From Meiothermus luteus (GTDB lineage Bacteria; Deinococcota; Deinococci; Deinococcales; Thermaceae), in the NCBI RefSeq assembly GCF_003574085.1, contig NZ_QWKZ01000016.1, forward strand, positions 1 to 37,446: 37,446 nucleotides of DNA. Reading direction: 5' to 3'. A program made the position numbers and the translations under genes. The notes under the pieces are model-generated. The model was not told the DNA's origin, ran no database searches, and saw nothing but the letters and a program-made list of their open reading frames with translations. Below are positions 1 through 8,248 of this stretch, piece after piece. The stretch's first letter is position 1; every line of letters starts with the position of its first letter.

Positions 1-748
1 CAACCCCTTTGTGCCTTTGGTGGTTGAAACACCCACTTCTGCTCCACCGGCCCAGGCCACCCCAGGCACTGCAACCCCCGCGGCCTCCGCTCCACCGGCA
101 ACCGCTCAGCCCATTCCCACCCAGACCACCCGGGTACAGGTGCGCCAACCCGCTACCCCGCTGCCCAGCCCCAGCCTGCCCGGAACCCGGCCAACCACGC
201 CCTCTTCCCCCGTGGCAGCCCAACCTCCCTCTGCAGCAACCCAGCCTCTGGGCCAAGCCCGGTTGGCCCAAGGCACCGCCCGCCCCAACTTGCCCGCCTC
301 CATCGCCTTGAACACCGGCGCTTTGCCTATCCGGCTGGCCCCGCTGGAGCGTGAGCTCACCTCTGCCGCCAACCAAACCACGCAGGTTCCACCTGCCCTC
401 GACCTGAACATCGGCAGCTCCAGTCCAAGCACGCTAGACTTCGCTCGAGCCGAGCTGGACCTTCGCACCGCACAGGCCCTAGAGCCCCGCACAGCCCCTG
501 CGCGAGGCCCAGAGGCCCCGCGGGAAAGCCCCCTGGCCCGCTTCGTGCGGGAACAGAACCTCAGGCTCTCCGGGGTGGTGCTGGGCCCCACCAGCGTGGC
601 CATCTTCCAAGGGAAGGATGGCTTCATCGTCCTACCCGTAGGCCGCACCCTCCCGGGCAGCGACGTGCTCCTAAAGAGTTTGAGCGCAAAGGAAGCCCTC
701 CTGGTTCAAGGTTCGGAAAGCCTAACCCTCTCCATAGAGAAACCCTAG
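1..748 (+). CDS. PilP-like type IV pilus assembly protein, C-terminal part (5' end outside window)
   Basis: The frame is open from the first base (reads ..NPFVPLVVETP..) to a TAG at 746-748, so the start lies upstream. Probable role: inner-membrane/periplasmic alignment protein linking the pilus motor complex to the secretin; in Thermus this slot before pilQ is occupied by pilW. What is seen: an 'NPFVPL' motif like that opening PilP proteins, about 120 residues of Pro/Ala/Thr-rich low-complexity linker, then a compact C-terminal domain (from 'RFVREQNLRLSGVVLGP' to 'LTLSIEKP') with the beta-rich pattern and 'LPVGRTLPG' turn of the PilP C-terminal domain. It lies 9 nt before pilQ, which is the main support. 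The low-complexity linker gives no homology information, so PilP versus PilW naming is open. Confidence 0.6.
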   Translation, partial: NPFVPLVVETPTSAPPAQATPGTATPAASAPPATAQPIPTQTTRVQVRQPATPLPSPSLPGTRPTTPSSPVAAQPPSAATQPLGQARLAQGTARPNLPASIALNTGALPIRLAPLERELTSAANQTTQVPPALDLNIGSSSPSTLDFARAELDLRTAQALEPRTAPARGPEAPRESPLARFVREQNLRLSGVVLGPTSVAIFQGKDGFIVLPVGRTLPGSDVLLKSLSAKEALLVQGSESLTLSIEKP

Positions 749-757
749 GCGGTGAAT

Positions 758-2284
758 ATGAAGCGTTTGTTCTCCCTTCTGGTGCTGTTGAGCCTGGCCC
801 TGGCGCAGGGCACCCTACCCCGGGATGCCCGCTTTGACCAGCCCGTAAGCAACATCGGTGCCAACCTGCCGCTGGCCGCTCTGCTGGACGCCCTGGCCCG
901 CAGCATCGGCCTCTCCCCCATCCTGCGCGATGTGCCCAACGTCACGGTCGCAGCCGACATTGACAACAAACCCTTCCGCCAGGTCTGGGACCTGCTCATC
1001 AACACCTATGGGGATGGGCGAATCACCTACGCCCTTTTAGAAAACAACGTCATCGTGGTTGGGCCCAGGGAGGTGGTGGAGCGAGCCAGAGGACCGGTGG
1101 CCCAGCCTACCCCTACGCCCAGCGAACCAACCGTGCGGGAATTCTACCAGGTGCGCTCAGGCGACCCGGCCGCCCTGGCCGCTTTTGTCCAGCAGGAAGT
1201 ACCCGGGGTTACGGTGCGGGCTGTGCCCGGCCAGAATGTGCTCTCCATAAGCGGTCCGGCCCGGCTGGTGAACGAAGCGCTGAGCTTTCTTCAACGCATA
1301 GACGTGCCCCGAACCGCGGCCCCCACCACCCCAGTGGTGCAGAAGTCCTTCGCCCTATCCCACGCCCGCGCCACCGAGCTGGCCGAGGTGCTGAGCAAGG
1401 CCATCGCCGCCCAGTCGCAAGCCCAAACAACCCCTGGACAGGGCCAGGCTGCCCAGGCCCAGGCTGCACCCCAGGTTACGGTGGTGGCCGAACCGCGGAC
1501 CAACACCCTCATCGTCACCGGCTCAGCCGAGCAAATTGCCCTAGCTGAGCGGCTCATCCCCAACCTTGACCGCCCGGTGCAGCAGGTCCAGCTCCAAATC
1601 CGGGTACAGGCTGTGCAAAGTGAGGTCATCCGCAACCTAGGCATCAAGTGGGAAACCGTCTCAGGCGGGAACCTGGTGGCCAGCTTCCTCTCCACCGGGC
1701 TAAACCTGATTTTTGACGTCACCCGTAGCCTAACCTCGCTCAACATCCGCGCGGTCCTGGACGCCCTAGAACAGCAAAACCTCTCCCGTCGGCTCAGCGA
1801 CGCCAACGTGCTGGTGGAGGACAACTACGGGGCCGACACCACCGATCTGCGGGCCACCGGGGCCAAGGGCGCGGAGATCAAGGTGGGCGGGCGGCTTCTG
1901 ATTCCCATCACCGTTGGCGACCAGATTAGCGTGCGGGAGTTTGACTATGGCCTGCTGGTACGGGTGCGGCCCCAGATTACCGCCGACGGGAACATCCTCC
2001 TCGAGGTCTTCACCCAAACCGGCGGCGACCCCGCGGCTGGCCCCTCGAACAGCATACGGATTCCTCAGCAGACCACCCTCTCCAAGCTGCGCATCCGCAA
2101 CGGCCAGACCGTGGTGCTGGGAGGGCTGATCCAAAAGGTTACCGACACCTCCGACGTCAAGGTGCCCCTGCTGGGGGATATACCCCTGCTGGGAGAGCTC
2201 TTCAAACAGCGCACCTCGAGCGTAAAAGACGATGAACTCATCGTCATCATCACCGGGAACATCGTTCAAGACGCCTCCCGGTGA
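758..2284 (+). CDS. pilQ: Type IV pilus secretin PilQ (short form)
   Basis: Outer-membrane secretin channel for type IV pili and, in Thermaceae, DNA uptake. I chose ATG 758, which follows an AGGCGGTG stretch; GTG 752 would add two residues. Numbered from the GTG: signal peptide 3-19; N0/STN-type domain about 27-105; Pro-rich linker; N1/NolW-like repeat 128-188 ('REFYQVRSGDPAAL'); second NolW-like repeat 196-275 interrupted by a Gln/Ala-rich stretch (222-240); secretin barrel domain about 280-506 with the classic 'NGQTVVLGGLI' and 'VPLLGDIPLLGELF' signatures. At about 508 residues it is much shorter than the roughly 750-residue Thermus thermophilus PilQ, chiefly through fewer N-terminal ring domains. 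It is last in the pilus operon and convergent with the next gene. Confidence 0.93.
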   Translation: MKRLFSLLVLLSLALAQGTLPRDARFDQPVSNIGANLPLAALLDALARSIGLSPILRDVPNVTVAADIDNKPFRQVWDLLINTYGDGRITYALLENNVIVVGPREVVERARGPVAQPTPTPSEPTVREFYQVRSGDPAALAAFVQQEVPGVTVRAVPGQNVLSISGPARLVNEALSFLQRIDVPRTAAPTTPVVQKSFALSHARATELAEVLSKAIAAQSQAQTTPGQGQAAQAQAAPQVTVVAEPRTNTLIVTGSAEQIALAERLIPNLDRPVQQVQLQIRVQAVQSEVIRNLGIKWETVSGGNLVASFLSTGLNLIFDVTRSLTSLNIRAVLDALEQQNLSRRLSDANVLVEDNYGADTTDLRATGAKGAEIKVGGRLLIPITVGDQISVREFDYGLLVRVRPQITADGNILLEVFTQTGGDPAAGPSNSIRIPQQTTLSKLRIRNGQTVVLGGLIQKVTDTSDVKVPLLGDIPLLGELFKQRTSSVKDDELIVIITGNIVQDASR

Positions 2285-2302
2285 GGACGCCGCCGGGGGC
2301 AC

Positions 2303-3187
2303 TTAGGTGGCCTGGCGCAGGTGCTCTAGCACCTCCCAGTCCCCGGGTTCAACCCCATACAAAAGGGCCAGGTAGTAGCTGGCCCAGGCTACCCGGTACC
2401 AGTAGCAGAGGGCCTTGGCCAGGGTGCCCTCAGCCTCTGGTTCGGGCAGCTCAACCAGGGTGTCCACCCGGCTTTCCAGTATCTCCTGGGCGTAGCGCTT
2501 TCGCTCGTCGTCGCCCAACAGGACCGCCACGATGGGGTCGCCCTGCTCGTGGCGAGCTTCCAGGGAGGTCACGAAAAACTCCAGGGCCGAAGGGGGTGGG
2601 GTGATGGACAGGCTCTTACCGATGCGGCCAAAGGTCTGCTGGAGGGCCTGGGCCAACCCTGGGTAGCGCTCTGGCACCACCCAAAGCGGGGTTCGCTCCA
2701 AGAGGGTGTAGGCCAGGAATTTGGCGGGGTTTTTTTCCAGCCCCACCTCGGGCCGCAAGCGCTCCCGCTCTAAGAGCAAGGCCCGGTCAATACGCTCGAG
2801 CTCGGCCTTATGCCCGGTGGCCAGAAGCAAAAAGCGCAGGTAGCGGTAGGTGGAAAGGGGGTGGGCCCGAATCTCCACCTCCGCGTTCTCGCGGAAGCCC
2901 AGCCGCACCACCTCGGCCCCACCCGCCGCGGCGTACAGCCCAGCCCCAGCCGCCCCACCCAGGTCGTAGCCACCCTCAAGGACGAACTGAGTGCCCCTGG
3001 TGGTGAACTCAGAGGCAAAGTCGCGTGCAAGCAGGGCAGCCCACCAACCCTCCCCGAAGCCCACCACTCCGTAGGGCGGAGCATAGCGCAGCACCGGCAC
3101 CGGCCCGCTCCCCACCAGATCGCGTAGGTCAAAGGCCAGCCCCAAGCGGTCGGCCAGATAGGTTTCCTGAGCATCCAGGTCGCGCAT
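2303..3187 (-). CDS. SIS-domain protein, bifunctional phosphoglucose/phosphomannose isomerase-like
   Basis: Predicted cytoplasmic sugar-phosphate isomerase-like protein of 294 residues. The C-terminal half, from 'LEFFVTSLEARHEQGDPIVAVLL' to 'YLALLYGVEPGDWEVLEHLR', resembles the C-terminal domain of the archaeal/bacterial phosphoglucose/phosphomannose isomerases. The N-terminal half has a Gly-rich 'GGAAGAGLYAAAGGAEVVRLG' area but no clear SIS phosphosugar-binding motif that I can recognise, so catalytic activity is uncertain. The ATG at 3187 is preceded 7 nt upstream by a TAAACT -10 box, which suggests a leaderless message. It is divergent from the MFS gene, the two starts being 48 bp apart. 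Family assignment rests mainly on the C-terminal half. Confidence 0.6.
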   Translation of the reverse strand: MRDLDAQETYLADRLGLAFDLRDLVGSGPVPVLRYAPPYGVVGFGEGWWAALLARDFASEFTTRGTQFVLEGGYDLGGAAGAGLYAAAGGAEVVRLGFRENAEVEIRAHPLSTYRYLRFLLLATGHKAELERIDRALLLERERLRPEVGLEKNPAKFLAYTLLERTPLWVVPERYPGLAQALQQTFGRIGKSLSITPPPSALEFFVTSLEARHEQGDPIVAVLLGDDERKRYAQEILESRVDTLVELPEPEAEGTLAKALCYWYRVAWASYYLALLYGVEPGDWEVLEHLRQAT

Positions 3188-3194
3188 TCCCCCC

Positions 3195-3200
3195 AGTTTA
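3195..3200 (-). promoter_or_regulatory. -10 box of the SIS-domain gene (leaderless type)
   Basis: TAAACT read on the minus strand, 7 nt before the ATG at 3187. Transcription would begin at or next to the start codon. Confidence 0.45.
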
Positions 3201-3220
3201 CCCCTGGGGCTGCTCTAGGG

Positions 3221-3226
3221 TAGCCT
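3221..3226 (+). promoter_or_regulatory. -10 box of the MFS gene
   Basis: TAGCCT, 9 nt before the ATG at 3236, with a weak -35 (TTTACC at 3197-3202, spacer 18). It lies in the 48-bp divergent gap shared with the SIS-domain gene. Confidence 0.35.
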
Positions 3227-3235
3227 AAACCCCGC

Positions 3236-4423
3236 ATGTCGCCCTGGACCGTCCTCGCCGCCGCTATGACCGCTGGAACCGCCGTTTCCCTGATTGGCCA
3301 GGCCTACCCCACCCTGGCCCCCTACATCCGCGCCGACCTGGGGCTTTCCCTGACCGCGGTGGGTCTGCTCAACACCTTTATCTACATAGGGACCATGCTG
3401 GGCTCCCTCCCCTCGGGCTGGCTCACCGACAGGCTAGGCAGCCGGAAGGTGATGGTTGCCGGGGCCCTGATAGGGGCCGGGCTGGCCCTGGCCGTGGCCC
3501 TTTTCGTGAACTCGCAATGGGCGTTCGTCCCCTTCCTGTTCCTGGTGGGCCTGGTGGTAGCCTCCGCCACCCCCGCCGGGTCGCAAGCGGTGGCCCGCTC
3601 CTTTCCTCCTGAGCGGCGCGGACTAGTCATTGGGCTACGCCAGATGGCGGTCCCCTTGGGAGGAACCCTAGCCGCGGCTGTTCTACCGGTGGTGGCCCAC
3701 CTCTCGAGCTGGCGCTGGGCCTCTGCCGTAGCAGCTTTTCTAGCGGTGCTGGCCGCTTGGGTTACGGCCCGGCTCTACCGAGAATCACCTCCCAGCCCGG
3801 CCCCTACCTCGGGGCCCCGCCCGCGGCTGTACCAGGTGCTGCAGGAGCGCAACATCCTGCTGGCCTCGGTGGCCGGCGTTACCCTTCCCACCGGGCAATT
3901 TGTGATGATCACCTACCTCATCCTTTTCCTGAAGGAGCGGCTGGGGGTACCCGAGCTCACCGGAGCGGCCCTGCTCACCGCGGCGCAGTTTGCTGGCGCC
4001 CTGAGCCGCGTCTTCTGGTCCTGGCTCTCCGATGCCCTAGGGGGAAGGCGCAAACCCCTGCTGGTGGCGATGGTGGCCATGGCCGGCCTCTGCGCCTTGG
4101 TGCTGGCCTGGCTTCCCCCAGGCACCCCCCTTTTCCTCAAAGCCTTGATAGTGGTGCTCTATGGGGCCACCGCCCTGGGGTGGCAGGGGCTGCACTTCTC
4201 CTTGCTGACCGAGCTTTCCCCCCCAGGGTGGGAGGGTCGGGTGGTGGGCTTCGCCCTAACCTTCACCTCCATCGGCATCGCCCTGGCCCCCCCGCTCTTC
4301 GGCCTGGTGGTGGACCTAAGCCAAAACTACGCCCTGGGCTGGCTGGCCCAGGCCGCGGTCTTCGGCCTGGGGGCCTGGCTGCTCTCCAACGTGGCCGAGA
4401 GCAAGGGGAGCAAAAGGGGCTAG
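3236..4423 (+). CDS. MFS transporter (12 TM)
   Basis: Inner-membrane secondary transporter, 395 residues. Hydrophobic segments run through the whole protein in two groups of six, separated by a polar Pro-rich loop around residues 180-200 ('YRESPPSPAPTSGPRPRLYQ'). The MFS motif A is present after TM2 ('GWLTDRLGSRKVM') and a weaker copy lies in the second half ('SWLSDALGGRRKP'). The substrate cannot be told from sequence; the general look is of a small-molecule or organic-anion permease (COG2271/CynX-like). The start ATG 3236 has no good Shine-Dalgarno but sits just behind a -10 box. The gene ends 51 bp before ychF. Confidence 0.88.
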   Translation: MSPWTVLAAAMTAGTAVSLIGQAYPTLAPYIRADLGLSLTAVGLLNTFIYIGTMLGSLPSGWLTDRLGSRKVMVAGALIGAGLALAVALFVNSQWAFVPFLFLVGLVVASATPAGSQAVARSFPPERRGLVIGLRQMAVPLGGTLAAAVLPVVAHLSSWRWASAVAAFLAVLAAWVTARLYRESPPSPAPTSGPRPRLYQVLQERNILLASVAGVTLPTGQFVMITYLILFLKERLGVPELTGAALLTAAQFAGALSRVFWSWLSDALGGRRKPLLVAMVAMAGLCALVLAWLPPGTPLFLKALIVVLYGATALGWQGLHFSLLTELSPPGWEGRVVGFALTFTSIGIALAPPLFGLVVDLSQNYALGWLAQAAVFGLGAWLLSNVAESKGSKRG

Positions 4424-4430
4424 CCCCCAT

Positions 4431-4436
4431 TAGAAT
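4431..4436 (+). promoter_or_regulatory. Possible -10 box of ychF
   Basis: TAGAAT, 38 nt before the ychF ATG, without a recognisable -35. ychF has its own ribosome binding site (AGGAGA at 4465-4470), consistent with a leadered message. Confidence 0.3.
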
Positions 4437-4474
4437 AGGCGCTTGGTGTGCAGGCCCAGCCTGCAGGAGAAGCC

Positions 4475-5593
4475 ATGGCATCCTTAGGCGTCGGTATCGT
4501 CGGTCTACCCAACGTGGGCAAGTCCACCCTGTTCAACGCCATCACCAGGGCAGGAGCCCTGGCGGCCAACTATCCTTTTGCCACCATTGACAAAAACGTA
4601 GGGGTGGTGCCCCTCCCAGACGAGCGGCTCTCGGCCCTTCAAAAGGTCTTTACGAAGGGCGAACGGGTACCCCCGGCGGTGCCCACCCATGTGGAGTTCG
4701 TGGACATCGCCGGACTGGTCAAAGGGGCCCATAGGGGCGAAGGGCTCGGCAACCAGTTTCTGGCCCACATCCGCGAGGTGGCGGCCATCGCGCACGTGGT
4801 GCGCTGCTTTGAGGACCCCAACATAGTTCATGTGTCGGGCCGGGTGGACCCCCTGGACGACCTCCAGACCATCAACACCGAGCTGGCCTTGGCCGACCTG
4901 CAAACCCTGGAAAGGCGGCTGGACAAGCTGCGCAAGAGCGCCAAGGCCCACAAGGAGGACCAAGCCCTTCTGGCAGTGCTGGAACCCCTCCTGCCCCACC
5001 TCTCACAGGGCCACCCCATCCGCACCCACGCCAGCCTCGAGCCCGAGCTACTAGCCAAGGCAGCCCGCGAGATGGGGCTCCTCACCCACAAGCCCATCAT
5101 CTACGTCTGCAACGTCGCCGAAGAGGACCTGCCGGACGGAACCCAAAACCCCCACGTGGCCCAGGTACGCGCAGCCGCAGCCCAGGAAGGCGCCGAGGTG
5201 GTGGTGGTCTCGGCCAAAATTGAGGCGGAGTTGGCCGAGCTTTCCGAGGCCGAGGCGCAGGAATACCTGGCCAGCCTGGGGCTGAAGGAGTCGGGGCTAA
5301 ACCGCCTGGTGCGGGTCGCCTACCGCACCCTAGGGCTCATCACCTTCTTCACCGCCGGGGAGAAGGAGGTGCGGGCCTGGACGGTGTGCAAGGGCACCAA
5401 GGCCCCCCAGGCGGCTGGAGAAATCCACTCCGACCTCGAGCGCGGCTTCATCCGGGCAGAGGTGGTGGACTGGAGCCGGCTGGTGGAGGCGGGCGGCTGG
5501 GCCCAAGCCAAGGAGCGAGGCTGGGTGCGCACCGAGGGGAAAGACTACGAGGTGCAGGACGGGGACGTGATCCTGGTACTCTTCAACGTGTGA
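4475..5593 (+). CDS. ychF: Redox-responsive ATPase/GTPase YchF (OLA1 family)
   Basis: Universally conserved Obg-related P-loop NTPase that binds ribosomes and prefers ATP in this family. Start ATG 4475 has AGGAGA 4 nt upstream; an in-frame GTG at 4448 would give nine extra non-conserved residues. The product is 372 residues, the family's usual length. Visible: G1 loop '[15 protein letters not shown]' near the N-terminus, G3 '[20 protein letters not shown]', the alpha-helical coiled region in the middle ('[18 protein letters not shown]'), and the C-terminal TGS-like domain with '[14 protein letters not shown]' and '[10 protein letters not shown]'. All canonical motifs are intact. It is convergent with the DJ-1-like gene, only 7 bp away. 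Confidence 0.96.
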   Translation: MASLGVGIVGLPNVGKSTLFNAITRAGALAANYPFATIDKNVGVVPLPDERLSALQKVFTKGERVPPAVPTHVEFVDIAGLVKGAHRGEGLGNQFLAHIREVAAIAHVVRCFEDPNIVHVSGRVDPLDDLQTINTELALADLQTLERRLDKLRKSAKAHKEDQALLAVLEPLLPHLSQGHPIRTHASLEPELLAKAAREMGLLTHKPIIYVCNVAEEDLPDGTQNPHVAQVRAAAAQEGAEVVVVSAKIEAELAELSEAEAQEYLASLGLKESGLNRLVRVAYRTLGLITFFTAGEKEVRAWTVCKGTKAPQAAGEIHSDLERGFIRAEVVDWSRLVEAGGWAQAKERGWVRTEGKDYEVQDGDVILVLFNV

Positions 5594-5613
5594 AGCCCAA
5601 CTACCGGGCTTTT
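5593..5613 (+). terminator. Weak intrinsic terminator after ychF
   Basis: A 6-bp stem AAGCCC (5593-5598) / GGGCTT (5606-5611) with a 7-nt loop, running into TTTT (5610-5613). It overlaps the ychF stop and the 3' end of the convergent gene. Confidence 0.45.
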
Positions 5614-6137
5614 GGTCTCCCCCCAAGGCCCAGATGGCCCCTCGCTTCCTCGGAAAAGCCAGCCCAGTCCAAAAGGGCCTCCACCAAGGTCAGGTAGCCC
5701 TGGGTAGTGCAGAGCTTGCCCTGCCACAAGTAAGGGGAGGCAACAGGCTCCAGGGCCGCAGCCCGCAGCGCTGCGTGGGCCGCCGGGTGGGCGGCCGGGC
5801 GGCTCGAGAGGTAGCCCGCCTCGAGCCAGAACAAGGCCGCATTGGCCCCTCCCAAGGCTGCCCGCAAACCCTCCCACACCTCAGCCAGCCAGGCTTGGTG
5901 GGCCGCGTCGCGGCCCAGTTTGCGCATGTTGCCCCCCCCCGGAACCACCAGCACGTCTAGCTGGGGCCTGGCGGCAAAGGTGTAGCGCGGTGTCCAGACC
6001 GCCCCCGCGCTTCCTTCCAAAGATGTACGCCCCCGCGCCAGGGTAAACCGCTCCCAGCCCAAAAGCCGGCCCACCTCCAGCGCCAGGGCCGCCTCGGCCT
6101 CCAAAAAGCCCGGCGTGAGCAGAACCCCCATTCGCAT
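5601..6137 (-). CDS. DJ-1/PfpI-like class I glutamine amidotransferase-fold protein lacking the usual cysteine
   Basis: Small cytoplasmic protein of 178 residues with the flavodoxin-like DJ-1/PfpI plan. It opens 'MGVLLTPGFLEAEAALALEVGRLLGW', has the typical 'LDVLVVPGGG' strand-turn around residue 60-70, and the C-terminal 'GKLCTTQGYLTLVEALLDW' that matches the family's 'G.i.TA.G...a.dlal' element. Where the family normally has the nucleophile elbow (a Cys followed by TG, then a Leu/Ala helix), this protein reads 'NAALFWLEAGYLSSR', with no Cys. It is therefore probably not a classical DJ-1-type hydrolase or glyoxalase. Start: ATG 6137 lies 6 nt after a TAGCAT box; ATG 6131 is the alternative. 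Confidence 0.65.
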   Translation of the reverse strand: MRMGVLLTPGFLEAEAALALEVGRLLGWERFTLARGRTSLEGSAGAVWTPRYTFAARPQLDVLVVPGGGNMRKLGRDAAHQAWLAEVWEGLRAALGGANAALFWLEAGYLSSRPAAHPAAHAALRAAALEPVASPYLWQGKLCTTQGYLTLVEALLDWAGFSEEARGHLGLGGRPKAR

Positions 6138-6143
6138 ACCCCT

Positions 6144-6149
6144 ATGCTA
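6144..6149 (-). promoter_or_regulatory. -10 box of the DJ-1-like gene (leaderless type)
   Basis: TAGCAT on the minus strand, 6 nt before the ATG at 6137. Confidence 0.4.
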
Positions 6150-6192
6150 CAGCCCACCCGGGCGCCCTTATCCAGCCCAAAGAATCCCGCGC

Positions 6193-6198
6193 TAGACT
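6193..6198 (+). promoter_or_regulatory. -10 box of the exported LolA-like gene
   Basis: TAGACT, 10 nt before the ATG at 6209; any leader would be only a few nucleotides long. Confidence 0.35.
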
Positions 6199-6208
6199 AA
6201 AACGGAGC

Positions 6209-6922
6209 ATGAAACCGAGACATCTCATCGTCTTTTTGGCCTGCCTAAGCCCCCTGGGACTAGCCCAGGTGGCCTCGGAAGCGGCCCGAATCTTAGACAA
6301 GATTAGGCTAGCACACGGCGGAGCCGCACTGGCCGCGCTCCGCACCTACCAGGAAACCGCCACCCTGACCACCTTCTCTGGGCCTGAGACCGAGCGCACC
6401 CTAACGGTGGTCTCCTACGTGGACTTCACCCAAAATCGCTTAAGGATAGAGTACAAGGATGGTTCCCAGCTCATCCAGGTCATCCAGGTTTCCCCCAGCG
6501 GGGGGGAGACCTGGAGCGCCTTGGGGGGGAAAAAACCCCTCGAGCCAGCCTTTGCCCAGGAGCTTCGCCAGGGGCTTTACCAGACCTGGTACGGCCTAAG
6601 GCTGGGGGGCAGCGGACGGGAGATGGCCCAAATCTTGGGCAAACGCACCTTTGGCGACGTTGACGGGTGGGCCGTTGCGGTACGCACCCAAAGCAGCCAA
6701 ACCACCTACCTGGTGAACGCACAGAACCAGCTCATCGCCGAGCGCTACGAGAGCGCTCAAGGCCCCATAACGGTACTCTACGCCGACCTGCGCAGGGTGT
6801 CTGGGGTCCTCATTCCTTTCCGAGCCCGACTCTACACCAACGGCGTGCTGTTCGCCGAAGCCCGGGTGCAGCGAGCCCTGGTCAATCCTCCCTTGGACCC
6901 CGGAACCTTCCGGCTGCCCTAG
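6209..6922 (+). CDS. Exported LolA-like/outer-membrane lipoprotein-sorting-like protein
   Basis: Predicted periplasmic protein of 237 residues. A signal peptide is clear (Lys/Arg-containing start, hydrophobic core 'LIVFLACLSPLGLA', cleavage near 'LGLAQ' at about residue 19-20). The mature part is an alternating beta-strand pattern with repeated short strands ('YQETATLTTF', 'RLRIEYKDGSQLIQVIQ', 'TTYLVNAQNQLIAERYE', 'VLYADLRRVSGVLIPFRARLY'), which is the unclosed-barrel style of LolA/DUF-type lipoprotein-sorting proteins: a bound-substrate readout of the form 'line-by-line strand plus partial derivative over residues'. The specific substrate is unknown. It precedes the exported S41 peptidase homologue by 51 bp, and both being exported suggests an envelope function. 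Assignment to the LolA fold is by strand pattern only. Confidence 0.5.
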   Translation: MKPRHLIVFLACLSPLGLAQVASEAARILDKIRLAHGGAALAALRTYQETATLTTFSGPETERTLTVVSYVDFTQNRLRIEYKDGSQLIQVIQVSPSGGETWSALGGKKPLEPAFAQELRQGLYQTWYGLRLGGSGREMAQILGKRTFGDVDGWAVAVRTQSSQTTYLVNAQNQLIAERYESAQGPITVLYADLRRVSGVLIPFRARLYTNGVLFAEARVQRALVNPPLDPGTFRLP

Positions 6923-6973
6923 CTTCGTGAGCCAAGCAACCCAAAAAAACTCCTCCTAGACCGAAAATAAGGC

Positions 6974-8248
6974 ATGCTCAAACGGGGCTTTTGGGGGTTC
7001 GGCCTCCTGCTTTGGCTAGGCCTGGGCCTTGCTAGCCCGGCCCAGGACCTGTTTGATGAGGCCAACCGGTTGCTTCACACCTACTACGGGGGATTCGCCC
7101 AGCTCAGGGCCGAGGAGCTCAGGAGCAAGTACCAGCTCGAGCTGGACAAGGCCTGCGCCCAAGAAGTGGCCTGCCCAGCCCAGCGGGCCCACCCGGTGCT
7201 GCACGCCCTGGTCTCCGAGATAGGCGACCGGCATACCCGCTACTTCACCCCAGAGGAGTACGCTGAGATACAGCGGCGCCTCTCCGGCGGCAACAGCAGC
7301 CGCCCCCAGCTCGGCGTGCAGCTCCAGGTGGTTCCTGGGCTAGAAGGCCTTCTGGTGGTGGAGGTGCTGAGCGAAACCCCTGCCGAGGAGGCCGGGCTGC
7401 GCCGGGGCGACCGGATTTTGGCCATCAACGGCGTGCCTCTCCCCCTGGCCGAGGCAGAGCGGCTGGGCTTTCTGCGCGAGCGGGTGGGGGAAGCCCCCCT
7501 CACCCTCACCATCCAACGGGCCCAAGTGCGCCTACAGGTGGTGCTCTACCCCCGGATTATCCCCCTGCGCCAGCTCCCAAAGCTTAGCCTGCGGCCAGAC
7601 GGGGTGGCGGTGCTGCGCATCCCCTCCTTCAGCGGCTACCAGCAGGTCGGACCCCGCATTCACACACTGGTCCAGCAGGCCCAGTTGGCCGGGGCCAGGG
7701 CCATGGTCGTTGACCTGCGCAACAACGGGGGGGGCCTCCTAAGCGAGTGTCTGGTGGGGGCCGGGGCCTTCGTGGGGGAAACCTACCGACGGCTGCAGGA
7801 CAACCTGCGGGTCAGTGAGCAAGGCTACCAAGACGGCTACTACTACTATCGCGCTGGGGGCCGCGATCGGCCTCAGTACCAGGTAGCGGCGGCCCGCTGG
7901 AGCGGCCCGGTGGTGGTGCTGGTTAACGAGCGCACCGCCTCGTGCGCCGAGTACTTCACCCTCGACCTGCAAGAGAACGGCAGGGCCTTGGTGGTGGGTC
8001 AGCCCACCGCTGGAGTAGGCAACACCGCCACCATCTTCCTGCGCCTTTCCGACGGCTCTGGTCTGCAGATAACCACCGCCAAGGCCCAGCGCAAAGACGG
8101 TAGCTTCTACCCTGAGCGGGTCATTCCCGACCTCATCTTGGCCGAAGACTGGCAGGCCTTAGCGGAAGGACGGGACCTGCTCCTGGAGAAGGCTTTGGAG
8201 CTTCTGGGCGGCCTGCAGGAAGCCCCGGGCTATGGGCTAAAAGGGTAG
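6974..8248 (+). CDS. Exported S41-family (C-terminal processing type) peptidase homologue with PDZ domain
   Basis: Periplasmic or membrane-anchored protein of 424 residues. Domains: signal peptide/anchor about 5-22; helical N-terminal segment with 'EIGDRHTRYFTPEEY' (83-97); PDZ domain about 112-190 ('LGVQLQVV', 'PAEEAGLRRGDRILAINGVPL'); S41 core about 205-395. The core has 'ARAMVVDLRNNGGGLL' and the nucleophile motif 'NERTASCAEYF' with Ser323. The position that in E. coli Tsp/CtpA carries the catalytic lysine ('GKG', 25 residues after the Ser) reads 'QPTAGVGNT', so Val348 replaces Lys. It could be a tricorn-like S41 variant using His87 or an inactive homologue. The start ATG 6974 has a weak AAGG upstream. 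Its end overlaps the convergent histidine kinase by 12 bp. Confidence 0.85.
   Translation: MLKRGFWGFGLLLWLGLGLASPAQDLFDEANRLLHTYYGGFAQLRAEELRSKYQLELDKACAQEVACPAQRAHPVLHALVSEIGDRHTRYFTPEEYAEIQRRLSGGNSSRPQLGVQLQVVPGLEGLLVVEVLSETPAEEAGLRRGDRILAINGVPLPLAEAERLGFLRERVGEAPLTLTIQRAQVRLQVVLYPRIIPLRQLPKLSLRPDGVAVLRIPSFSGYQQVGPRIHTLVQQAQLAGARAMVVDLRNNGGGLLSECLVGAGAFVGETYRRLQDNLRVSEQGYQDGYYYYRAGGRDRPQYQVAAARWSGPVVVLVNERTASCAEYFTLDLQENGRALVVGQPTAGVGNTATIFLRLSDGSGLQITTAKAQRKDGSFYPERVIPDLILAEDWQALAEGRDLLLEKALELLGGLQEAPGYGLKG

Noticed and set aside
106-648. A 180-codon minus-strand frame opposite the PilP-like gene
   Set aside because: Antisense shadow; the opposite strand has the pilus operon context and ordinary protein composition.
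3757-4590. A 277-codon plus-strand frame overlapping the MFS gene
   Set aside because: Arg/Pro/Gly-rich shadow of the MFS and ychF genes in another frame.
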